Source: Brevibacterium permense
Lineage (GTDB): Bacteria > Actinomycetota > Actinomycetes > Actinomycetales > Brevibacteriaceae
Direction of reading: 5' to 3'
DNA: 64,000 bases
NCBI RefSeq assembly: GCF_025506275.1
Contig: NZ_QYCP01000090.1
Span: forward strand, 62,001 to 126,000
The notes under the pieces were generated by a model, which saw nothing but the letters and a program-made list of their open reading frames with translations, was not told where the DNA came from and made no database searches. The translations under genes were made by a program, and so were the position numbers. Shown here piece after piece: positions 17,593 through 26,350 of the stretch (position 1 is the first letter of the stretch; each line of letters begins with the position of its first letter).

Positions 17593-18420
17593 ATGGCAAA
17601 CTACACTGCCGCTGATATCAAGGCACTGCGCGAGAAGACCGGCGCCGGAATGATGGACGTCAAGAAGGCTCTCGACGAGTCCGACGGCGACCAGACGAAG
17701 GCCATGGAAGCCCTGCGCATCAAGGGCCTCAAAGGCGCCACCAAGCGCGAAGGCCGCTCGACCTCCGACGGTCTGGTCGCGACCTCCGTCGAAGGCGGAG
17801 TCGGCACCATGATCGAGCTCAACTCGGAAACCGACTTCGTTGCGAAGTCCGAACCGTTCGTCAAGCTCTCCGAAGAGGTCCTCGAGCTGGCCGTGGCCAA
17901 CAAGGCCGATTCGGCCGAGGCACTCCTCGCCGCTGAGACCGACGGCAAGCCCGTCTCCCAGTTCATCACCGAATCCGGTGCCTCGCTGGGTGAGAAGGTC
18001 GAACTGCGTCGCGTGGGCCGTGTCGAAGGCTCCAAGATCGCCTCCTACCTGCACCGCACCAACAAGGACCTGCCCCCGCAGGTCGGCGTGCTGCTGGCAT
18101 TCGAAGGTGACGACGAGACCGTGGCACACGATGTCGCCGTGCACATCGCCGCTATGGCCCCGAAGTACTTCTCCCGCGAAGACGTTCCCGCCGACCTCGT
18201 CGAGAACGAGCGTCGCATCGCCGAAGACACCGCGAAGAACGAAGGCAAGCCCGAGCAGGCTCTGCCGAAGATCATCGAGGGTCGCGTCAACGGCTTCTTC
18301 AAGGAGAACTGCCTGCTCGACCAGGGATTCGCCAAGGATCCCAAGCAGTCCGTGGCCAAGGTGCTCGAGGCTGCCGGCGTCAAGGCCACCGGCTTCCTGC
18401 GCTACCGCGTCGGAGCCTGA
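17593..18420 (+). CDS. tsf: Elongation factor Ts
   Basis: EF-Ts exchanges GDP for GTP on EF-Tu. The N-terminal UBA-like part reads IKALREKTGAGMMDVKKAL, followed by NSETDFVAKSEPF and the core dimer-type domain ending VAKVLEAAGVKATGFLRYRVG. 275 residues, typical. The ATG has GAGGAGAAGG upstream. A clear terminator closes the rpsB-tsf unit. Confidence 0.96.
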   Translation: MANYTAADIKALREKTGAGMMDVKKALDESDGDQTKAMEALRIKGLKGATKREGRSTSDGLVATSVEGGVGTMIELNSETDFVAKSEPFVKLSEEVLELAVANKADSAEALLAAETDGKPVSQFITESGASLGEKVELRRVGRVEGSKIASYLHRTNKDLPPQVGVLLAFEGDDETVAHDVAVHIAAMAPKYFSREDVPADLVENERRIAEDTAKNEGKPEQALPKIIEGRVNGFFKENCLLDQGFAKDPKQSVAKVLEAAGVKATGFLRYRVGA

Positions 18421-18495
18421 TTCACCACTGACCGCGAAGCAGACAGATCTCTGCTTCCCAGGTTCACCGAGTGAGTGAGAACTCACCCGAAGGGC

Positions 18496-18527
18496 GGGGT
18501 CGGACCAATCGGTCCGGCCCCGTTTTT
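18496..18527 (+). terminator. Rho-independent terminator of rpsB-tsf
   Basis: GGGGTCGGACC (18496-18506) pairs with 18511-18521 (one G-T wobble) around a 4-nt loop AATC, followed by GTTTTTC. This is the most canonical intrinsic terminator in the window, with a real T run. Confidence 0.9.
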
Positions 18528-18604
18528 CGCTAAACTGACCCAGATGCCCGATCGCAGTGACGATCCCACCGGGCACAGACCTGCCCGCACGGAAGAAGGA
18601 CTCC

Positions 18605-19357
18605 ATGACAAGCACTCCTGTTCACGAATCCAGCTACGCCAGCCGCGCGGTGCGCTCCCATCGGCGCCGCGTTCTGCTCAAGCTCTCCGGTGAGGTCTTC
18701 GGCGGCGGGAAGATCGGCGTCGATCCCGACGTTGTGGCCGCAGTCGCCCGCGAGGTCGCTCCCACCACCGAGGACGTCGAGGTCAGCATCGTCGTCGGCG
18801 GCGGCAACTTCTTCCGCGGAGCCGAACTCTCCCAGCGCGGCATGGACCGCACCCGTGCCGACTACATGGGCATGCTCGGCACCGTGATGAACTGCCTGGC
18901 GCTGCAGGACTTCCTCGAACAGACCGGAGTCGACACCCGCGTGCAGACAGCGATCCCCATGTCCCAGGTCGCCGAATCCTATATTCCCCGCCGTGCCATG
19001 CGGCACATGGAGAAGAACCGCGTCGTCATCTTCGGCGCCGGTGCCGGACTCCCATACTTCTCCACCGACACCGTGGCCGCTCAGCGCGCACTCGAAGTGC
19101 ATGCCGATGAGGTCCTCATCGCCAAGAACGGCGTCGACGGCGTCTACACCGCCGACCCCAAGGTCGACCCGAATGCCGAGAAGATCTCCGAGATCAGCTA
19201 CCAGGACGCCCTGCAGCGCGGCCTCAAGGTCGTCGACGCGACCGCCTTCAGCCTGTGCATGGACAACAAGCTGCCGATGCACGTCTTCGGTATGGAAGGC
19301 GAGGGCAACCTGCGCAAGGCCATCATCGGTGAGAAGATCGGCACGGTCGTCCACTGA
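18605..19357 (+). CDS. pyrH: UMP kinase
   Basis: Uridylate kinase phosphorylates UMP to UDP and is an amino-acid-kinase-fold hexamer, not a classical P-loop kinase. Seen: [23 protein letters not shown], the [15 protein letters not shown] stretch and [17 protein letters not shown] 18605 gives a 250-residue product; the in-frame leader from 18557 is not conserved. The rpsB-tsf-pyrH-frr-cdsA order is conserved in many bacteria. Confidence 0.96.
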   Translation: MTSTPVHESSYASRAVRSHRRRVLLKLSGEVFGGGKIGVDPDVVAAVAREVAPTTEDVEVSIVVGGGNFFRGAELSQRGMDRTRADYMGMLGTVMNCLALQDFLEQTGVDTRVQTAIPMSQVAESYIPRRAMRHMEKNRVVIFGAGAGLPYFSTDTVAAQRALEVHADEVLIAKNGVDGVYTADPKVDPNAEKISEISYQDALQRGLKVVDATAFSLCMDNKLPMHVFGMEGEGNLRKAIIGEKIGTVVH

Positions 19358-19550
19358 GACCCACTCCCACCGAGGCGATCCGACGTTGAATGCAGGCGGA
19401 TCCTCACGGCGGGGGACCGCCTCCACCGAGACGGTCGGACGCCTGATATCCACGCAGGTGAGAACACCCGTGCGATGATTCAGTGCGGCATTTTTCAGTG
19501 ATGACCCATAGAATGAACCCAAAGCTTTAAGAAGAGGGAAAGAGGCAACC

Positions 19551-20108
19551 GTGATTGAAGAGACACTGGCCGAAGCCAGAGAGAAGATGGACAAGGCCGT
19601 CGAATTCACGCAGGAGGACTTCGCGTCGATCCGCACCGGCCGTGCCAACCCCGCACTGTTCGCTGATATCGAGATCGACTACTACGGCGCTCCGACACCG
19701 CTGCAGCAGCTCGCCTCGTTCCAGACGCCCGAGGCACGTACGATCCTCGTGACCCCCTACGACAAGGGCACGCTGACCGATATCGAGAACGCTCTGCGCA
19801 ACTCCGACATCGGGGCGAACCCAGCCAACGACGGCAACGTCATCCGCGTCGTCCTCCCGGACCTCACCGAGGAACGCCGGAAGGAATACGTCAAGATCGT
19901 CAAGGGCAAGGCCGAAGACGGCAAGGTCTCCATCCGCAACATCCGTCGTCACGCCAAGGAGACGCTCGAACGCATCAAGAAGGACGGTGAAGCCGGCGAG
20001 GACGAGGTCACTCGCAGCATCTCCGAGCTTGACGATCTGACGAAGAGCAAGGTCGAAAACGTCGACAAGCTGCTTGCGCAGAAGGAAGCTGAGCTGCTCG
20101 AGGTCTGA
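19551..20108 (+). CDS. frr: Ribosome recycling factor
   Basis: RRF splits post-termination ribosomes with EF-G. The 185-residue protein has the expected coiled bundle with [26 protein letters not shown] and the C-terminal helix [22 protein letters not shown] 19551 follows an AGAGGGAAAGAGG purine run. The stop overlaps cdsA by one base, so the two are coupled. The 193 bp after pyrH could hold a separate promoter. Confidence 0.96.
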   Translation: MIEETLAEAREKMDKAVEFTQEDFASIRTGRANPALFADIEIDYYGAPTPLQQLASFQTPEARTILVTPYDKGTLTDIENALRNSDIGANPANDGNVIRVVLPDLTEERRKEYVKIVKGKAEDGKVSIRNIRRHAKETLERIKKDGEAGEDEVTRSISELDDLTKSKVENVDKLLAQKEAELLEV

Positions 20109-21130
20109 TGATCGCCGTGACAGGGTCCGACAGCCCCGCAACAGATCCGGCTCCCCGAGGGGAGCCGGATCCGTCAGGCGAGGCAGCGCGGGTCGAGACC
20201 CCTTTCCCCAGACGTCGAGACCTGCGCAACTCGGACAAGCCGTATTCGCCTGACGACCCGGAGTCGAATCCGACCGCCGAGGCGGCTGCGGCCGATTCCG
20301 AACCTGAACCGAAGGATTATGGTCGAGCAGGACGCAACCTGCCGGCCGCGATCGGCATGGGACTGCTCATCGGCGGCGTGGTGCTCGCGTCCCTGATCTT
20401 CCTGCCGATCTCGTTCCTCTTCATCGTCCTCGTCGGCATCGTCGCCGCAATGTGGGAGCTGGCGAACGCTCTGTCACGTTCCGGTTCCCTTGTCTCCCGA
20501 GTGCCCACCATGGTGTCGGCAGCCTGTATGGTCGTGGCCACGTTCATCGGGGGCCGCGAAGCACTCTGGGTGACTTTCGCCGCCAGCGCTGGAGCAGTCA
20601 TGCTCTTCACGATGGTCGAGCGCCGGAAGAACGCAGTCAAGGACGTCTCGCTCTCCCTCTTCGCTCTCACCTATGTCGGCCTCATGGCCTGCTTCATCGT
20701 CTACATCCTCACCCAGCCGGACGGTAACTTCTACGTCATCATCTTCCTCGCCGCGGTCGTCGCCTCCGACACCGGCGGCTACGTCTTCGGCGTGTTGTGG
20801 GGCAAGCATCCCATCGCCCCGCGGATCTCTCCGAAGAAGTCCTGGGAAGGCTACCTCGGCTCGACCGTCTTCGCCGCCGTGGTCGCAACGGTCCTCGCCG
20901 TCACCGTCGTCGATGCTCCGTTCTGGACCGGTTTGGTCATCGGTGCCGTCATCCCCGCTTTCGCCACTCTCGGCGACTTCAGCGAATCGATGATCAAGCG
21001 CGACCTCGAACTCAAGGACATGGGCACCCTGCTGCCCGGCCACGGCGGAGTCATGGATCGGCTCGATTCGATCCTGCCGACCGCTCCCGTCGCGCTCGTT
21101 CTCTTCTCGGTCCTGCCCGGCTACCTCTGA
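20108..21130 (+). CDS. cdsA: Phosphatidate cytidylyltransferase
   Basis: CDP-diacylglycerol synthase makes the activated precursor for phospholipids. After a charged, low-complexity cytoplasmic leader (about 1-75) there are about seven or eight membrane helices. The signature SDTGGYVFGVLWGKHPIAPRISPKKSWEG is split across the loop at about 220-250, followed by GDFSESMIKR, which carries conserved acidic residues. The start overlaps the frr stop by one base. The leader contains CCGAGGCGGC. Confidence 0.93.
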   Translation: MIAVTGSDSPATDPAPRGEPDPSGEAARVETPFPRRRDLRNSDKPYSPDDPESNPTAEAAAADSEPEPKDYGRAGRNLPAAIGMGLLIGGVVLASLIFLPISFLFIVLVGIVAAMWELANALSRSGSLVSRVPTMVSAACMVVATFIGGREALWVTFAASAGAVMLFTMVERRKNAVKDVSLSLFALTYVGLMACFIVYILTQPDGNFYVIIFLAAVVASDTGGYVFGVLWGKHPIAPRISPKKSWEGYLGSTVFAAVVATVLAVTVVDAPFWTGLVIGAVIPAFATLGDFSESMIKRDLELKDMGTLLPGHGGVMDRLDSILPTAPVALVLFSVLPGYL

Positions 21131-21241
21131 CCGTCCCGCCGACTCGGTTACCCGGCTGTCTCTGGCCCTGTCCGGTTCGCACTTGCCCCACGTGGCGGCT
21201 CACACACGACAGCCGCGCAGCGAACATGAGACAATGGCCGT

Positions 21242-22546
21242 GTGAGTTCTCAAGCAGGCAGAAGGCAGACCAGGCCCGTCGTCGAACATGCCGACGGCAC
21301 GACATCGAAGACCCCGATGCGCGATGGCCGTCCCCTTCTCAACTTCAAGTCCGCGCGGGTCAAGCAGCCTCCTCAGCATCTGGCCGATATGACGATGGAC
21401 GAACGCGTCGACGCGGTCAAGGAGATGGGACTGCCTGCTTTCCGGGCCAAGCAGATCTCCACCCACTACTTCAGTCACTATGTCACCGACACCGAGGCGA
21501 TGACGGACCTGCCCAAGGACAAGAGAGCAGAGATCCAGGAACGGTTCTTCCCGCACCTACTCACCGAAGTGCGCCGCCTGCGCACAGAGAACGGCGACAC
21601 CATCAAGTTCCTGTGGCGCCTCTTCGATGGGGCACTCGTCGAGTCCGTGCTCATGCGCTACCGCAACAGGGTCACCCTGTGCGTGTCCAGCCAGTGCGGC
21701 TGCGGAATGAACTGCCCGTTCTGCGCCACCGGCCAGCAGGGTCTGACCCGGAATATGTCCACGGCCGAGATCGTCGAACAGGTTGTCCGCGCCAACCAGG
21801 TCATCGCCGCCGGCGAACTCGCCGAAGCTCCGAAGTCGGATATGCCCGGTGCGGGAGAGACCGCGCTCGGCGGGGAAGCCGACGAAGACGAAGCGGCGGG
21901 AGAAGCCGGATTCGACGGGGAGGCCGCGGCCGCCTCGGCGAATGGCCCCGAACGGGTCTCGAACATCGTCTTCATGGGCATGGGCGAACCCCTGGCCAAC
22001 TACAAGCGAGTGATGAACGCGGTGCGCCGGTTCGTCGGACCGAGTCCCGAAGGACTGGGCATGTCGGCCAGGCGGATCACGATCTCCACGGTCGGACTCG
22101 TGCCCGGCATCAACAAACTCGCGGCCGAAGACATCCCCGTCACGTTCGCCCTCAGCCTCCACGCACCCGATGACGAACTGCGCGATGAGATGATCCCAGT
22201 CAACACGCGGTGGAAAGCCGATGAGGCCATCGACGCCGCCTATAACTACTACCAGGTGACCGGGCGCCGGGTGAGCATCGAATACGCGCTCATCAAGGAC
22301 ATGAACGACCACGCGTGGCGTGCGGAACTGCTGGCCAAGAAGCTCAACGCCCGCGGACGCGGCTGGGTCCATGTCAACCCGATCCCGCTCAACCCGACCC
22401 CGGGCTCGGTGTGGACGGCCTCGGAACCGGAGGTCGCCGACGAATTCGTCCGCCGCCTCATCGATCAGGGCATTCCGACGACGATCCGCGATACCCGCGG
22501 ATCCGATATCGACGGCGCCTGCGGACAGCTCGCCGCAGCCGACTGA
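21242..22546 (+). CDS. rlmN: Dual-specificity RNA methyltransferase RlmN
   Basis: A radical-SAM enzyme that makes m2A2503 in 23S rRNA and m2A37 in tRNA. The cluster motif is C154-x3-C158-x2-C161 in [22 protein letters not shown] and [10 protein letters not shown] follow, and the C-terminal catalytic region is [15 protein letters not shown] nonconserved acidic Ala/Gly-rich insertion (about 190-235) enlarges it to 434 residues; its DNA contains GCCGCCTCGG. GTG 21242 lies 6 bp after GACAAT, suggesting a leaderless transcript. Confidence 0.94.
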   Translation: MSSQAGRRQTRPVVEHADGTTSKTPMRDGRPLLNFKSARVKQPPQHLADMTMDERVDAVKEMGLPAFRAKQISTHYFSHYVTDTEAMTDLPKDKRAEIQERFFPHLLTEVRRLRTENGDTIKFLWRLFDGALVESVLMRYRNRVTLCVSSQCGCGMNCPFCATGQQGLTRNMSTAEIVEQVVRANQVIAAGELAEAPKSDMPGAGETALGGEADEDEAAGEAGFDGEAAAASANGPERVSNIVFMGMGEPLANYKRVMNAVRRFVGPSPEGLGMSARRITISTVGLVPGINKLAAEDIPVTFALSLHAPDDELRDEMIPVNTRWKADEAIDAAYNYYQVTGRRVSIEYALIKDMNDHAWRAELLAKKLNARGRGWVHVNPIPLNPTPGSVWTASEPEVADEFVRRLIDQGIPTTIRDTRGSDIDGACGQLAAAD

Positions 22547-22646
22547 TCGACGCCCGGTTCGGCAACTGCGGACTGCGGCAACGCAATTGCTGCGGCTTCC
22601 ATCTATTATGGTGGAAACACCACAGCCACTCGCTTCTGGAGGAGAC

Positions 22647-23207
22647 ATGGCGGACACGACTTTCCCTCGAATGTCCGGTTGGAAGAACGGATACGACCCC
22701 AAGCAGGTCGACAGCTTCTTCAAGCGTGCACGTGAGTCCTTCGAACGGCCGACGCCGCAGCCCGGCGACCTCGACTCCCGGGCGGTGCGCACGGTCGGAT
22801 TCGACCTCGTTCGCAAGGGCTACCACGTCGCTGTCGTCGACGCCGCGCTCGACCGTCTCGAGGACGCATTCGCCAAGCAGGCCCGCGACCGCCTGATCGC
22901 GCAGTCCGGTCAGGACGCCTGGGTCTCCGAGCTCACCCGTGTGGCGGCGTCCCTGCGAGGACGCCTGGTCCGTGAGCCCGGTGAACGCTTCGACAATCCT
23001 CCTCCCGGAGTCATCGGCTACGACATCACCCAGGTCGACGACATGTGCGACAAGGTCAACTCGTACTTCACGCAGGGCGTGGCGATGAGCGTCGACCAGG
23101 TCCGCCGCGTGCTGTTCAAGACCGCAAAAGGCAAGAAGGCGTACAACGAGGACCAGGTCGATGCGTTCATCGACCGCGTCGTCGAAGTGATGGCCTCCGT
23201 TGACTGA
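22647..23207 (+). CDS. DivIVA-motif protein
   Basis: A 186-residue protein with repeated short DivIVA-type motifs of the form GYD-x-x-x-VD-x-F: WKNGYDPKQVDSFFKRA (about 12-28), VIGYDITQVDDMCDKV (about 120-135) and AYNEDQVDAFIDRV (about 166-180). Such actinobacterial proteins are relatives of Wag31/SepIVA-type polar or septal factors, but no long coiled coil is present. ATG 22647 has GGAGGAG directly upstream. TATTAT (22604-22609) is a good -10 candidate. Its role in division is inference. Confidence 0.75.
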   Translation: MADTTFPRMSGWKNGYDPKQVDSFFKRARESFERPTPQPGDLDSRAVRTVGFDLVRKGYHVAVVDAALDRLEDAFAKQARDRLIAQSGQDAWVSELTRVAASLRGRLVREPGERFDNPPPGVIGYDITQVDDMCDKVNSYFTQGVAMSVDQVRRVLFKTAKGKKAYNEDQVDAFIDRVVEVMASVD

Positions 23208-23874
23208 TTTCCACTACTTCGCGGTCCCGACTGCGACCGATCCCGGCACGCTCAACCCGGTTTACGAGCTCCTCGACTTTCCGATCGCGATGGGCAAGGC
23301 CGAAGATATCGTGCTGACCGGACCCGCTCCGGAGAAACCGCTCGTCGACGGCCGGGAAGTCACGGATCCCCGCCTGGTTAAGGCCCTGTCCGTTCCCGTC
23401 GAGCTCGACCGCGCCGAGGTGCTCGACCGGAGTTCGAAGCTCGCCGGAGTGCTCCGTGCCATGGGCGTGGTTCCGGAATCCGGTGCCCGGCTCACCTTCG
23501 CCGAGGATGTCCCGCCGTTGGCGCGGGCGCTCGGTGTGTTGGCTGCCGCCCGGATCGGGCTCGTCGTGGATCTGCGAGCAGGGGCTCCGTCTGACTCTGC
23601 CTCAGACTTAGTGGTTCTCCACGCCATCGAAGACGAACCGGTCGAGCCGGGGCGTGCCTCTGTGCGGGTCACCCGGTCGCGCTTCGAAGGCGTCGGAGTG
23701 ACGATCGGCTCCGAGACCGCGAACCTCGACCAGGCGATGCGCGACTCCCGCGTCGAATTCGCCGCAGTAGTGCCGCTCGACCCGCAGCGCACTCTGCTGC
23801 TCACCGATGACGGTGATCTTGAGGCGGGTACGAGCCTCGACTGGTTCCGCTCCGAGGTTCTCACTGCCTCCTGA
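23200..23874 (+). CDS. Unrecognised protein, faint resemblance to acyl-CoA synthetase N-terminus
   Basis: A 224-residue product with TTG start 23200 overlapping the previous stop, so coupled translation is likely. I do not recognise a family. Residues about 75-125 (a VLDRSSKLAGVLRAMGV helix, then LARALGVLAAARIGLVVDLR) resemble the substrate-free N-terminal portion of AMP-binding enzymes, but no AMP-binding motif (TSGTTG) follows, so catalysis of that type is unlikely. Its C-terminus overlaps the next gene. Codon use matches neighbours. Confidence 0.6.
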   Translation: MTDFHYFAVPTATDPGTLNPVYELLDFPIAMGKAEDIVLTGPAPEKPLVDGREVTDPRLVKALSVPVELDRAEVLDRSSKLAGVLRAMGVVPESGARLTFAEDVPPLARALGVLAAARIGLVVDLRAGAPSDSASDLVVLHAIEDEPVEPGRASVRVTRSRFEGVGVTIGSETANLDQAMRDSRVEFAAVVPLDPQRTLLLTDDGDLEAGTSLDWFRSEVLTAS

Positions 23875-24838
23875 GCCCCGGACGCCTGGAGGCTTCGACA
23901 CCGAAGATGGTGTCGACGTTCCGGCTTCCGCGGACCCGCGGTCTGCTGACCAGCGTTTGGCTGAGACGGTATCTGCTCTGCGCGCGGCTGGCTGTGTCTT
24001 CGCCGAGGACGAGGCGGCGATCCTGCAGGAGTCAGCAGCTGGCTCTGTGCCGAAACTCGATGAGCTCGTTGCACGACGCGTGGCCGGTGAACCCCTCGAG
24101 CAGGTCGTCGGCTGGGTTGATGTCGCGGGTCTGCGACTGAGCGTGCGTCCCGGAGTGTTTGTGCCGCGGCAGCGGACTGCTCTGCTTGCGGCTCACGCAG
24201 TCGCGGTGACCCGACAGATGCTGGACGCACAGGGAAATGGGACCAGGACCGCCGCATGCTCAGACTCTGCTGCTGACCGGCCCGTTGTGCTCGAAGCATT
24301 CAGCGGAGTCGGCCCGGTCGCCTCAGTGGTGGCCTCTTTTGTGCCGGGGGTGGAGATCCACGTCGGCGATGCTCAAGCGGAGGCCGTGCGGTGTGCGGTG
24401 GAGAATGTTCGCCGTTGTTCCCGGGCGGGGGAATCCGCACCCGCAGGCGAATCAGCACAGGAGTCCGGCCCCGCTGTGACCGGCCATGTCCTCGACTGCC
24501 TCCAGGGCCTGCCGGAGGGACTGCGGCAGTCAATCTCCGTCATCGCCGCTGTCCCACCGTACGTTCCTGAGACAGCGGCCGAGTTCCTCCCGCATGAGGC
24601 TCTCGACTGCGAACCCGGAATGGCGCTGTTCGGCGGTGCTGACGGGCTCGACCTCGTCCGCAGACTCATCACGGACTCACTCGATTGGCTTGCTCCGGCC
24701 GGTGCCTTGCTCATCGAACTCGGGCGCGAACAGGCGGCCGCGGCCACCACGTTCGCAACTGCACATGGGCTGAAAGGGCAGAGCCACCTCGGCGAAGGTG
24801 AGCAGACTGTGGTCCTCGAACTACGTCGTCGGAACTGA
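23807..24838 (+). CDS. HemK/PrmC-like class I methyltransferase with altered NPPY motif
   Basis: An S-adenosylmethionine methyltransferase of the PrmC type: a helical N-domain (about 45-105, ending FVPRQRTALLAAHAV), a SAM site at VVLEAFSGVGPVASVVAS, and a catalytic-region AVPPYVPE. Glutamine methyltransferases normally have NPPY, so the Asn is Val here. Low-complexity residues (about 200-225) interrupt the fold. Start 23807 overlaps the upstream gene by 68 bp without a ribosome-binding site; TTG 23957 is an alternative. It is probably not the main release-factor methyltransferase. Confidence 0.7.
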   Translation: MTVILRRVRASTGSAPRFSLPPEPRTPGGFDTEDGVDVPASADPRSADQRLAETVSALRAAGCVFAEDEAAILQESAAGSVPKLDELVARRVAGEPLEQVVGWVDVAGLRLSVRPGVFVPRQRTALLAAHAVAVTRQMLDAQGNGTRTAACSDSAADRPVVLEAFSGVGPVASVVASFVPGVEIHVGDAQAEAVRCAVENVRRCSRAGESAPAGESAQESGPAVTGHVLDCLQGLPEGLRQSISVIAAVPPYVPETAAEFLPHEALDCEPGMALFGGADGLDLVRRLITDSLDWLAPAGALLIELGREQAAAATTFATAHGLKGQSHLGEGEQTVVLELRRRN

Positions 24839-24841
24839 CAA

Positions 24842-24875
24842 CGGCCGGCTGAAATCGAGTGATTTCAGCCGGCCG
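24842..24875. terminator. Perfect 15-bp hairpin between convergent genes
   Basis: CGGCCGGCTGAAATC (24842-24856) pairs perfectly with 24861-24875 around a 4-nt loop GAGT, three bases after the methyltransferase stop. It lacks a T tract. Because genes converge here it may act as a bidirectional terminator. Confidence 0.7.
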
Positions 24876-24882
24876 GCTGCGT

Positions 24883-24948
24883 ACCGACTGGTTCAAAGTA
24901 CATGTGCAGTGCATTAGGGTCGTGCGCCTGTACTTTGAGCCAGTCGGT
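24883..24948. repeat. Large 20-bp-arm inverted repeat
   Basis: Arms 24883-24902 and 24929-24948 (ACCGACTGGNTCAAAGTACA) match at 19 of 20 positions around a 26-nt centre. It lies 7 bp past the hairpin at 24842 and 45 bp from the end of the acyl-CoA dehydrogenase gene. It could be that gene's terminator, a boundary of a lost element, or a dispersed repeat. Confidence 0.7.
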
Positions 24949-24992
24949 GATTGGGTGGAGTCAGTGCGCTGCTCCACCCTGGGTGATGCGGT

Positions 24993-26210
24993 TCAGTTCG
25001 CGAAGGCGTTGATTCCGGTCATCGTACGGCCCAGAGTCAGCTGGTGCACTTCGTGCGTGCCTTCGTAGGTGAGCACGGTCTCGAGGTTGACCGCGTGACG
25101 CAGCGGCGGGTACTCGCTCGTGATGCCCGACCCGCCGAACAGAGCACGCAGGTCGCGGCAGACATTCATCGCGGTATCGACGTTGACCATCTTGCCCAGG
25201 CTGATCTGCTCGGGACGGACACCCTTCTCGGAGTCCTTGAGCTTGCCCAGGTGAGCGGCGAGCAGAGTGATCTGCGAGTACTGGCCGAAGGCCTTCGCAA
25301 GCTTCTGCTGAGTGATCTGGAAAGACGCCAAGGGGCGATCGAACTGCACGCGGGTGCCGGTGTACTCCAGCGCGGAGAGCAGCGCGTCGCGGGCAGCACC
25401 GGTGACGCCGAAGACGATGCCGTAGCGGGCCTCGGACAGGCAGGACAGGGGGCCTTTGAGTCCCTTGGCCTTCGGCAGCATCGCATCCTCGGGCAGCCGG
25501 ACGTTGTCGAGGACGATCTCACCGGTGATCGAGGCGCGCAGCGAGATCTTGCGGTGGATCTCCGGGGTCTGCACACCCTCGGTGTTCGAGGGGACGACGA
25601 AGCCGCGGACGACATTCTTGCCCTTGTCGTCGACCTCTTCGGTCTTGGCCCACACGACCATGACGTCGGAGACCGGGGAGTTCGTGATCCACATCTTCGC
25701 GCCGTTGAGGATCCAATCGGATCCGTTCTTCTTCGCGGTCGTCTTCATCCCCGACGGGTCGGAGCCGACATCGGGTTCGGTCAGACCGAAGCAGCCGATG
25801 GCCTTGCCGGCGGCCATCTTCGGCAGCCATTCTTCCTTCTGTGCTTCCGATCCCCAGTGGTGGATGGCGAACATCGCCAGCGAACCCTGCACAGAGACGA
25901 GGGAGCGCAGACCGGAATCGACGGCTTCGAGTTCGCGGCAGGCCAGTCCGTACTGAGTCGCCGTCGACCCGCCGCAGCCGTAGCCATCGAGGTGCATGCC
26001 CAGCAGACCGAGCTCGCCGAGTCCTTCGGCCAGTTCTCGGGCGGGGATGGTGGCGTCGAGGAAGTAGTCGCCGATCTTCTCCCGGACGTTCTCGTCCAGC
26101 CATTTCTTCACGATCGATGCGAATTCGAGGTCATCGGGTTCGAAGACCGAATCCATTCCAAGAATGTCGTCGGGGCTCAGCGTCTTGCTCATATCCATCT
26201 CTTTCGCCAT
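24993..26210 (-). CDS. Acyl-CoA dehydrogenase, glutaryl-CoA dehydrogenase-like
   Basis: An FAD flavoenzyme of about 405 residues. Motifs: CFGLTEPDVGSDP (FAD-binding loop), a GAKMWITNSP stretch, and the C-terminal AVNLETVLTYEGTHEVHQLTLGRTMTGINAF, where TYEGTH carries the catalytic Glu. The ending LGRxxTGINAF matches glutaryl-CoA dehydrogenases (lysine/tryptophan catabolism) better than short-chain enzymes. The start is ATG 26210 or ATG 26192 (AAAGAG upstream). It diverges from dxr, with a small inverted repeat in the gap near 26294. Substrate is inferred. Confidence 0.85.
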   Translation of the reverse strand: MAKEMDMSKTLSPDDILGMDSVFEPDDLEFASIVKKWLDENVREKIGDYFLDATIPARELAEGLGELGLLGMHLDGYGCGGSTATQYGLACRELEAVDSGLRSLVSVQGSLAMFAIHHWGSEAQKEEWLPKMAAGKAIGCFGLTEPDVGSDPSGMKTTAKKNGSDWILNGAKMWITNSPVSDVMVVWAKTEEVDDKGKNVVRGFVVPSNTEGVQTPEIHRKISLRASITGEIVLDNVRLPEDAMLPKAKGLKGPLSCLSEARYGIVFGVTGAARDALLSALEYTGTRVQFDRPLASFQITQQKLAKAFGQYSQITLLAAHLGKLKDSEKGVRPEQISLGKMVNVDTAMNVCRDLRALFGGSGITSEYPPLRHAVNLETVLTYEGTHEVHQLTLGRTMTGINAFAN

Positions 26211-26350
26211 TGATTGTCTTCATTCACAGTTTTACCGGAACCCGGTGGAAGATCGGTGTCCCGAAGCACTACAGATGACCATGTCCCGCTAGGCGACACA
26301 CGAATCCGTGTCGAGTCATTTCCCAGAGAACTTTGGCATCATCGGTTGGC

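Noticed and set aside
26288-26312. CGACAC/GTGTCG inverted repeat in the dxr/acyl-CoA dehydrogenase gap as an operator
   Set aside because: Arms are only 6 bp with an 8-bp centre; this length is expected often in GC-rich intergenic DNA.
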